This document shows positions 55,184-64,000 of a stretch of 64,000 bases of DNA, one piece after another (the first letter of the stretch is position 1; each line of letters starts with the position of its first letter). Source of the DNA: Phymorhynchus buccinoides (Eukaryota; Mollusca; Gastropoda; Neogastropoda; Raphitomidae); the NCBI GenBank assembly GCA_017654935.2, contig CM065712.1:20762969-20826968 (forward strand), in the 5' to 3' direction. The position numbers and the translations under genes were made by a program. The notes under the pieces are model-generated. The model searched no databases, was not told where the DNA came from, and saw only the letters and a list, made by a program, of their open reading frames with translations.

Positions 55184-55683
55184 NNNNNNNNNNNNNNNNN
55201 NNNNNNNNNNNNNNNNNNNNNNNNNNNNNNNNNNNNNNNNNNNNNNNNNNNNNNNNNNNNNNNNNNNNNNNNNNNNNNNNNNNNNNNNNNNNNNNNNNNN
55301 NNNNNNNNNNNNNNNNNNNNNNNNNNNNNNNNNNNNNNNNNNNNNNNNNNNNNNNNNNNNNNNNNNNNNNNNNNNNNNNNNNNNNNNNNNNNNNNNNNNN
55401 NNNNNNNNNNNNNNNNNNNNNNNNNNNNNNNNNNNNNNNNNNNNNNNNNNNNNNNNNNNNNNNNNNNNNNNNNNNNNNNNNNNNNNNNNNNNNNNNNNNN
55501 NNNNNNNNNNNNNNNNNNNNNNNNNNNNNNNNNNNNNNNNNNNNNNNNNNNNNNNNNNNNNNNNNNNNNNNNNNNNNNNNNNNNNNNNNNNNNNNNNNNN
55601 NNNNNNNNNNNNNNNNNNNNNNNNNNNNNNNNNNNNNNNNNNNNNNNNNNNNNNNNNNNNNNNNNNNNNNNNNNNNNNNNNNN
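55184..55683. other. Assembly gap of exactly 500 N
   Basis: A second run of 500 N. The left flank ends in a SINE 3' end followed by C-rich and T-rich runs. The right flank begins a copy of contig 1 sequence near 25210 in reverse orientation. Confidence 0.97.
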
Positions 55684-55884
55684 TGGGTTTGCTGGATAAT
55701 AATAATCAACGAAAGTTGTTGCCATTAATTATGATACTGAGCGGTTAGCTTACTTAATTAATTCATGTGTTATGTGAGGGTGGGGTTTTTTGTGTCTCCA
55801 TTTTGATTCTTACGTTGGGTATAATTTTATTTGTGGATGGTGATTTTCATGGTGATTTGTTGCTGTTGTTAAGTTTATTGTTAG

Positions 55885-56580
55885 TATCAGTCTTCTTCTC
55901 TTCTTCTTCTTCTCCCCCCACTACTTCGTCTTTTCTTATAATCAGTCTTCTTCTTGTTGTTGTTGTGTTTAAGTTTATTGTTCAGCATCAGTCTTCTTCT
56001 TCTTCTTCTCCCCCCCCCCACCTCGCCCCCCCCCCACCGCCCCCCCCCCCCCCCCCCTCTTCTTCTTCGTAGTATCAGTCTTCTACTCTTTCCTCCCCCC
56101 CCCCCATCCTCTTCTTTCTTTGTCTGCGTCCTCCTCCAATTCCTCCTCTCCCCCTTCTCCTCCTTCTTCTTCTTTTCCTCTTCCTTCTTCTTCTCCTTCT
56201 TCCTTGTTCTTCTTCTTCCTCTTCTTTCTTCTTCTCCTTCTTCTTCTACTTCTCTCCTCCTTCTTCTCCCTCCTCCTCCTCCTTCTTCTCCTCCTTCCTC
56301 CTGCTTACTTCTCATTCTTATTCTTCTGCTTCTTCTTCTTCTTCCTTCTCATCTTCATCCTTCTCCTCTTCCTCCTCCTCCTCTTCTTCTCCTCCTCCTC
56401 CTCCTCCTTTCTATTCTCCTCCTCCTTCTCCTCCTTCCTTTTTTTTCTTCTCCTTCCTCCTCCTCCTCCTTCTTCTTCTCCTCCTTCCTCTTCTTCTTCT
56501 TCCTCCTCCTTATTCTTATTCTTCTTTCTCCTCCTCCTTCTTCTCCTTCTTCCTCATGGTAATCCTCCTCCTCCTTTTCC
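55885..56580. repeat. Polypyrimidine tract of about 700 bp, contig 3
   Basis: CTT, CCT and CTC units with several C-runs, counterpart of 24365-25015. Includes a duplicated AAGTTTATTGTTAGTATCAG-like flank (about 55870 and 55970). Confidence 0.93.
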
Positions 56581-56589
56581 TCCTCTTAG

Positions 56590-58974
56590 GACACTGTCGC
56601 CCAGCGCTTATTCTTCATGTGTATTAACCCTTATTCACCGCAAAGCCCCATCATTTCCCAGTGCTCCCGAAAAGTCCCCATTAATCATTTCAGCTTCTAG
56701 TAGAGTACACACAATCTTTTTTACATCAGTCCTGCCCCCACGTATATTGGCCCCCTTCTCTTCCCGCTGATTCATTATAAGCACACACATTAAGGTACTA
56801 TCTCTTACCCGCCCAGCAAATATAGATTCGCTCTACAGAATAATAGGGTATTTGGATAATAGTACCACAATTTGATGCATTTCTTAAGGATGTGACTTGT
56901 ACAGAACTATGTGGCTATCCTCTCCCTGCCCTAATATGGACTCGATCTTGGTCTGGACACTATCGATAGTCGTAGAACCAAATTTTGGTAGATTCTGCCA
57001 GTAGCACAGAAGAAGAGTCTACAGAGCTCACTGTAAGACTCGACAGCCACCTTTGTGATTCTTATTAAATTAGTTTAGAACCCGCCCCTCATTCGGCCCT
57101 GCACCCTTCCCCTCCCTGACTGGTACTCTCCCGTATTTTCCTTTTCCCGCTTTCCACCCTCCTCTGTCTCTCTCTGTCCGACTGCTTCCCCCCCCCCTCC
57201 TTCCTTTTTCCTCTTTTCCCTTCCCCCCCCTCTCCTATCCCGTGAGACCCGTGTCCCGACTCTGACACCTGTCGTAGTTGATCGAGTTAGATCAAAGTAT
57301 GCAAATGCACCGGTGATGAAAACTTGTCTACGACGTCATCGATCGACAAGTCACATGTGAGGCAGCACCCCATATGTCTCGTTCGCAGCCATTTAGGTGA
57401 ACATCAGGTGTTAAATACTGTGGGCCTAAAAATAGCCCGAGTCGGCCCCGGTGGAAATCGAAAGGGCTTTTTTTTAAAATGCCATTAGTTTTGTATAGAG
57501 GTTTCAGCTATAAGGCACGATGACATTTTACCAAAATAGTTCTGCATGTTCATGAAACGTTTAAATGACACAAAGTAATTTAAACAAATACACCCAATCA
57601 GGAGCATCCCATTTGTGGTTATGGATTGGTTGGTTTTGTTCAGTCCGTCGTCCATGGCTTAAGCCGATACGCGACCTTCAACTGATCATCCATCCAACAG
57701 CCGAGCCCGGAAATCTTGAACCAAATCATGGCTTTATTCACCATGCGAAGTCAGCTAGGTCTAGTATCAACAGAAGTCAGCTAATCGAGGAACAGATTAA
57801 TAAACGTTCCAAAATAATGAACCGTTTTTATTAGTTCTGCCAGTCTTCACGTGTGTCACGCACACGACAACAGACATCGGAGGATATTTGAGACGTGCCG
57901 CAGTCAAAAGTGAAGCTGGTTCCAATGTATTCGCTCGTTCCTTTTCCTTTCTTCTTCTTCATCATTATCCTTATTCTTCTTCTTACTTCATTCTCCTATT
58001 CCTTACTTATTATTATTATTATTCTTATTATTATAATTATTCTTCTTATTATTATTATTATAATTAATAACTTCTTATTCCTTCTCGATTATATTCTCAT
58101 TACGGGACCAGAAGGTCCCTCCAATTCATGATCAAGATGAGACTTTAGTGATACCTATGTATTATGAGGATTAATTATTCTTATTATTGATTCTTCTTAG
58201 TCGATACTGCCTTCTTCTTAATTAGGATTAGTGAAATACTTCGTTAATTATCTATTAATTTCTTCATTACACAAAAATTATACAACAACTTGTAGAAAGA
58301 AACAATTCCTTTTAACATGGTCAGAAACACACAACACAAATGTCATGACTGTTGTCAATGATATCTGCTTCCTTCTCCACCTCTCTCTCTTCCTTATCTC
58401 CCTTACTTTACCATACTTCTTCATGCAGGTCCTTGCTTAAATCCTGTTCGCATCCCGCTTCAGACAGCTTCATGACTGCCGTTTTATGCTGCCCTCACCA
58501 CACAACATAAGAAATAGTTAGTGCCCAAGCCCATATCCGATCTATACTATCGGGGGCTTGAGAATGTCAACAGGGCAGGAGGTCAATGCGACCAGGTAAG
58601 TGCAGAAACGATAGCTAACATGACATAATTAATGTTCTTAGCAAACAAGGAAAAAAAGGCAGGCCGCAAAGACGTGACGTGACCAGATTACGAGGATCGT
58701 GTAACAAGCCATTAGAACCTTCAAAAGGTCGGAGGCTGGGGGGCGGGAATATTGTGTTGTACGACAATCAAGTACCAAGGGACCGGCATATATTCCTAAG
58801 CCGGCCCAGTGCTTCTTTGGGTACGCCCCACAGTCTTTGCAAGATATCAAGTGGATATATTTCGTGTTGTGCTTCTTTCCATGAACCTAAAAGCCCTCTC
58901 TTTTTTTTCTTCTTCTGTTGATATAAACCCATCCACGACATTTGTTTATATAAATGGACATGATAGAACACACG
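56590..58974. other. Contig 3-specific stretch, no gene recognised
   Basis: It replaces contig 1 about 22130-24400. It contains a decayed TTAA family 1 MITE split by an insertion (halves near 56785-56890 and 57390-57475), a remnant snapback arm (57893-57925) and an ATT/CTT-rich microsatellite (57945-58075). An 89-codon open frame at 57565-57834 has no recognisable domain. Confidence 0.55.
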
Positions 58975-59059
58975 ACTGTGTGTTAAAAAAGAATCAACAC
59001 GTAAGATATCAAGAACAAAAAACCCAAAACAAATAAAAACAACTCCCACATGAATACAC

Positions 59060-59490
59060 GGAGGCATACCAATAAGCGCGCCTTGTACGAAAGCGCGACC
59101 ATACTGTCATAACTTTCTGACATACCAATTGCGCGACCGTGGCAGATACCAATTGCGCGACCGTGGCATATACTAACTGCGTGACCCATTGTAAACTTTG
59201 CCTTACACATACACGATTATTTGGTGATCCTTGTGTTACTGAAAAGCACGGCATGTTTCCGTTTCTGGTGCCATACAGCGTCAAAGAGGACTGAAAATGG
59301 TATATATTATAATCCCCTTAATTTGAGCGTTTGGTTTCATTGTGGTACAAGTATTAAATTTCAGTAATAATTTCAGTAGTAAATCTGTTTTATGTGTGAT
59401 CGTGACTGTGTGTTCGCGCATTAGGTATATGAAATGGTCGCGCAATTGGTATATGACATAGTCGCGCAATTGGTATGTCAAAATCGGACG
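59060..59490. mobile_element. Inverted cluster of ACCAATTGCGCGACC motifs, contig 3
   Basis: Counterpart of 21190-21640, with some motifs mutated, for example ACTAACTGCGTGACC. Confidence 0.55.
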
Positions 59491-60171
59491 ACACCATGTT
59501 CGCTGGAACTGTGACCCGTTTAACATGCAGGCAAAAAAAAACACCAGAGTTTAAACTGCACCGGTTTCAAAGCCGATAATACACTTGACAGATATTCACT
59601 AACTAGCACGAAAAACACGAGATTTTCATGACGGACAGGTGACCAATAAAATGCAGGCCTTGCACGCGCAAGCGCGCCTACTGACACCGATTTTTAAAAT
59701 AATAAATAGCAAAAGACAGTTGTAGTGACACGAACACACAGATACATTGTAGCAAGACACACAATCATGACACGCGCCCCCTAACACACAGACAGTGCAT
59801 AGAAAAGGGGCACAACTCCACACGAGCCGTGACAGACACTGACCTGTTTAAACAATAGAAAAGTGGTGTGTAGAAGTAAATGAGTTTGATTCATTACAGG
59901 ATGATGTAAAAGTGTAATTCAATGAAACGGCTAATGCGTCGATCTTGATAAATATTGTTGCTTGTATGCTAATTTTAGACTTTATTATTAGCTGTTTATT
60001 CGTGCGCTTCTTTAATAAAGTTTGCATTTTTGTGGCCTTTAGATTATGCGGTGTGTGTGTGGTGTGTGGCTGTGTGTGTGTGTGTGGTGCGTGTGCGTGT
60101 GCGTTGTGTGTTTCTACTCAGTTGTGGCAGAAAATTGCATCCACATAGCGTAATTGCCAACTTGCTGCACG

Positions 60172-60291
60172 TGGTGTAGAGTGGAACAGTGGTAACGCGT
60201 TCGCTTCGTGTCGAGTAAACCGGAGTTCGAACCTGGGTTACAGGGGATTTTTCCTCACACTTTGCACTAGGCCTTACGGTCTGAACGTGCA

Positions 60292-60322
<31 letters not shown>

Positions 60323-60600
60323 CGTGTGCCCATGCACTTAGCATACGTTAAACCCAGTGGCAACGAAAAAGTTGTCATTTGGTCAAAATTTAACACCCAC
60401 CCACCACCCCCTTCCTTCCTCATCAGTCACAAAAAATCGCATGCAAAAAAAAAAAAACAAAAAAAAAATTGGGTGGCGCGCCACTGGCCTGCGACGCGCT
60501 CTCCAGGTGGGGAGCAACCCGAATTTCACAGAGACAGCCTCTGTGGACTATAAAGTACCTAATACCTATAAAGTACCTAATACCTAATAATACCTAATGT
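60172..60600 (+). mobile_element. tRNA-derived SINE, contig 3
   Basis: Counterpart of 20100-20515, with small indels in the core and tail. Confidence 0.85.
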
Positions 60601-60849
60601 GTTCTGCAAATCAAATCAAATCAGTCAAATCGTTTGTTGTCCTTTGAAAGGCACTGCATGAAAGGTAAATGTGTCTGCTGTCACAAATACAAACAAGCAA
60701 AGTAAATTTTAGGGAAAAAAATGATCACAAAATAAAGCACTGTGGCTAAGTAAGGTAGGCTTAAATAAAAGTCCAGTAGGCCTATATCCGTGAACATCAC
60801 AACGTAGCCTAGACTCATACCGTTTTCCAAGGGAGGATATACACACATT

Positions 60850-60908
60850 CGCACACGCACGCACGCATGCACGCTCAAACACATACACACACACACACAC
60901 ACACACAA

Positions 60909-60940
<32 letters not shown>

Positions 60941-60960
60941 CACACAACAACAACAACAAC
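60850..60960. repeat. (CA)n and (ACA)n microsatellite, contig 3
   Basis: Counterpart of 19740-19870. Confidence 0.93.
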
Positions 60961-61337
60961 ATACATTACTTATACGGCGCTGAATCTTGATAGAAATCAA
61001 ATCGAAGCGCACACACACACGTTGAGCATTCATAACGCATTCAAACAAAGCCGAACCAAGAACAGACACACATACACACACACGTTTGAGAAATAGTCCT
61101 AAAGGCAAGAAAGCGGAGGTGTAGGGGGGTGGTGAAAGAGATAATTAGCTTCGATGACGGGGAAACAGGTGGGTTTTGAGGTTTGAATGCTCAATTTATA
61201 TTGAAGAATGTGACACGGAAGGTTGGTAGGCTAATAGCGATAGAGTTCGCAGTCTGTGCTTATCAATATTCTAATACCATGCTGTTGCGTTTTCAGAGCG
61301 TTTTTGCATCCGAATAGAACGTATGAGACACCTTTAA

Positions 61338-62231
61338 CCATTTCACCGCCAATGTCGCATTTAGCACCACAATAGTTCAATAGGGGAAGACGGGGTTAAA
61401 AAGCGCATGGGCGGGTAAGAAGCCCACCCCAATTATCTCATGAAAAAAAGCAAATTTCGGTCTCATTTTGCCCATGAGACGAGCATTAATGTCTAGGGGA
61501 AGACGGGGTAAAAAGCGCATGGGCGGGTAAGAAGCCCACCCCAATTATCTCATGAAATGAAGCAAATTTCAGTCTCATTTTGCCCATGAGACGAGCGTTA
61601 ATCTCTAGGGAAGACGGGGTAAAAAGCGCATGGGCGGGTAAGAAGCCCACCCCAATTATCTCATGAAACGAAGCAAATTTCGGTCTCATTTTTGCCCATG
61701 AGACGAGCGTTAATGTCTAGGGAAGACGGGGTAAAAAGCGCATGGGCGGGTAAGAAGCCCACCCCAATTATCTCATGAAATGAAGCAAATTTCAGTCAAA
61801 TTTGCCCATGAGACGAGCGTTAATGTCTAGCACTCGTCTCATGGGCAAATTTGACTGAAATTTTCTTTATTTCATGAGATAATTGGGGTGGGCTTCTTAC
61901 CCGCCCATGCGCTTTTTTTTTACCCCGTCTTCCCCTAGCATTCGTTTCATGGGCAAATTGGACTGAAATGTTCTTTTATTCATGAGATAATTGGGGTGGG
62001 CTTCTTACCCGCCCATGCGCTTGTTACCCCGTCTTCCCCTACCATGTCACTAAAAGGCATCAAATCAGGTCCTGTTATCCAAAGACCATATTTTCTTAAT
62101 TTTGGGAGGTAAGGATAGGCCTAATGTTATATATGTCACAGGAATGAGCAATATTGAAGATTTTTTTTCTTTCTCTGCCCAGTTAAGTTTAATGGTATTT
62201 TTGGGCTGAAAAATGGCTGGCGGCGAAAGGG
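61338..62231. mobile_element. TTAA family 1 MITE with nested foldback array, contig 3
   Basis: TTAA at 61334-61337 and 62232-62235. The nested array (61382-62040) again has four forward and two reverse half-units, with single-base indels. Confidence 0.85.
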
Positions 62232-62361
62232 TTAAGGAGTGCGTTTTGCCCCACCCTATACTCCTATGGCTCCAACCCACCTGCGTGCGCATCTCGACCA
62301 TTCCAACGGAAGTGTCGCCATCTTAGTCCTTATTTGTGTGTAAACAAAGTGAAAATGTTAT

Positions 62362-62454
62362 CTAAATGTGTACAGAAAACATCCAGATGTTATGAATACA
62401 GTTTAGATTAAGTTTCGAATTGGAACAGCCAAATACGCAGCATCGATCTGGCAT
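62362..62454 (-). pseudogene. THAP N-terminus fragment, contig 3
   Basis: Same 30-codon frame as contig 2, starting MPDRCCVFGCSN. Confidence 0.42.
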
Positions 62455-63299
62455 TTTTCAAAAAAAAGTAAGGACTAAGATGGCGGTCTCCCATAATATG
62501 GCACGCTCCTTGTGGCCGGATATGACGACACGTGGGTACCAGCAATAGGGTATACTACTTCTACCATAATTATAGAATGGGCTTACAAAATTGTCTGGGT
62601 TAGGAGTTTAGGACGGGGGTGTCGGAATTATGACTGTGTGTGAATAGTGACGCCAATGTCGTCAATAGGCTTATATGACGTCATAATTCTTCTTTTTGGG
62701 GGAGCCGAAAGAACACTTTTTTTGTGTAAATGTATTTATAAAGTATGCTTGTGGTATGACATTCTCTGGTCTACAGTGCTACAGTGTAGCGTAAAATTAC
62801 ATCAAGGAAGAACATTCTTGTGCCAAATTAAGGCCGAGAATTTTCAACACGTAACCTACTAGCCTAGCCTTCTAGTAGACTAAGATTCTCCTCGTGAAAC
62901 AAATGATGAACTCGGATCAGATGTGTCAGTGTGCTTTACATTCGTTTACATTTTAAAAGTTACATTTTTAAGTTAGTAGTAGCAGCTAACAGTAGAGAGA
63001 TTCGATTCTGCAAGCGAATATTGACTAGCATACACAGGGTCGGACCTAAGTTTTTAAGGGGTGTGGGGCTAATAGTAATACATCCGAGAAGCAAAATAAT
63101 AATTATTTTGAAAATAGTGCAATCTGGGCATGAAACAAAGAAATGCCATTACTGTTCATACCCCCATTGAAACATGTTTTGAACCATTAAGTACACATCA
63201 TGCTGCTTCCACACTGCTAGGCATAGCCCGCGAAGAAATTCGGCGACATGACATTTTTTTTTTTTTAATTTAGGAAAAAGGGTGAGGGCTGCAGTCCCC

Positions 63300-63516
63300 A
63301 TTGACTGCCAGAGAAAATTAAAGAAAAAAATCATTGGGCAAAACATGCCATGAAAAAGAACTGCTAGAGACGATCTGGAAAAATGGTCTGGGGATATGGA
63401 CCTCTTGACTGTGCTAGAGCAAAAGCCAGCATATCAGGGTTATTCCTCTTCATCTGATGACATCATCTGTGATGTCATCAGGTCAGTACGTAGTACGTTG
63501 GTGGTAGTCTATGTAA
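63300..63516 (+). mobile_element. Decayed TTAA family 2 MITE, contig 3
   Basis: Counterpart of 17214-17437. Confidence 0.65.
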
Positions 63517-63849
63517 TAAAAAAACAATACTACCCCAGAGCACTAACCAACAACAAAACAAAAAAAATAACAAGAATAGCGTTCTACCGGCGAAACGAAG
63601 AGCAACACCCCACTCCCAGAGCACCACACACCCAGATCAGTTCGGGTGTCATAATGAATAAGTAGTTCCTATGAAATATTTACCTCTGCGCATGCGCATT
63701 AGAAGTAGTCCTAGCGTAGCCAATCAGAATCGTTTGTTTGTCCGCCATTGTGAATTTTACGGATTATGGATTTATGGACTTGTACATCGATTTATCGGCA
63801 AATATGTAGATTTACACCCTCCTGCTCTATTTCTTGGTTCTTTCCGTGG

Positions 63850-63905
63850 TTTAGGGTTAGGGTTAGGGTTAGGGATAGGGGTTAGGGATAGGGTTAGGGT
63901 TAGAT
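63850..63905 (+). repeat. Interstitial telomere-like repeat, contig 3
   Basis: About nine TTAGGG/ATAGGG units, in a different order from the other two copies. Confidence 0.9.
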
Positions 63906-64000
63906 GGGTACAGTTCGCATGCGAGAGGTAGATATTTAATGACAGGTACTTATTTATCATAACACCGGGCCATTTCAGAATAGTAGAAACCTAACCAAAG

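Larger units (their letters stand above)
55684..64000 (-). other. Contig 3: second inverted copy, of contig 1 about 25200 to 16740
   Basis: Bases 55684-56580 match contig 1 about 25210-24400 in reverse (flank plus polypyrimidine tract). Bases 58975-64000 match about 22130-16740, and the matching part of contig 2. The piece in between (56590-58975) is largely unrelated to contig 1, apart from small remnants near 57890 and 58105. The copy runs off the window end. Confidence 0.88.

Overview
This is animal nuclear DNA, with spliced genes, SINEs, DNA transposons, satellites and long microsatellites. A marine gastropod mollusc is my best guess, inferred from the 3' end of the SINE family (5'-GCAACCCGAATTTCACAGAG-like); no species is claimed. 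Nothing looks bacterial or viral.

Layout. Two 500-N gaps split the window into three contigs. Contig 1 (1-32508) and contig 2 (33009-55183) form a large inverted repeat: contig 2 read in reverse matches contig 1 from about 1 to 23350. Contig 3 (55684-64000) is also reverse-oriented and matches contig 1 from about 25200 down to 16740, so that stretch is present three times. The copies are not identical. At least three insertions are in contig 1 only (2584-3977, about 21697-22104, 22397-22612), and satellite lengths differ. They could be alternative haplotypes placed end to end by scaffolding, or real segmental duplications. The sequence alone does not decide this.

Genes. (A) A four-exon gene of unrecognised function is present twice: contig 2 plus strand 43493-53351 and contig 1 minus strand 1012-12241. 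All introns are phase 0. The product is 221 aa, or 265 aa if a duplicated exon 2b is included, with a Pro-rich then Lys-rich tail. Its exon 1 donor, exon 2 and exon 3 acceptor are each embedded in a tandem array that repeats the splice junction or exon itself, and a 30-bp satellite lies just upstream of the start codon. (B) On contig 1 minus strand, two exons (30825-31024 and 28932-28985) join in phase to give a complete C-terminal cystine-knot (CTCK) domain, the end of a secreted protein whose upstream exons lie towards or beyond the gap. Small fragments of a THAP-domain N-terminus (three copies) and a LINE C-terminus also occur.

Most of the remainder is mobile or repetitive DNA: piggyBac-like TTAA MITEs (one carrying a nested array of foldback half-elements), a hAT-like MITE with a perfect 8-bp target duplication, a pogo-like element, several foldback elements (one enclosing telomere-like repeats), tRNA-derived SINEs, interstitial TTAGGG arrays, a 600-700 bp polypurine/polypyrimidine tract and many microsatellites.
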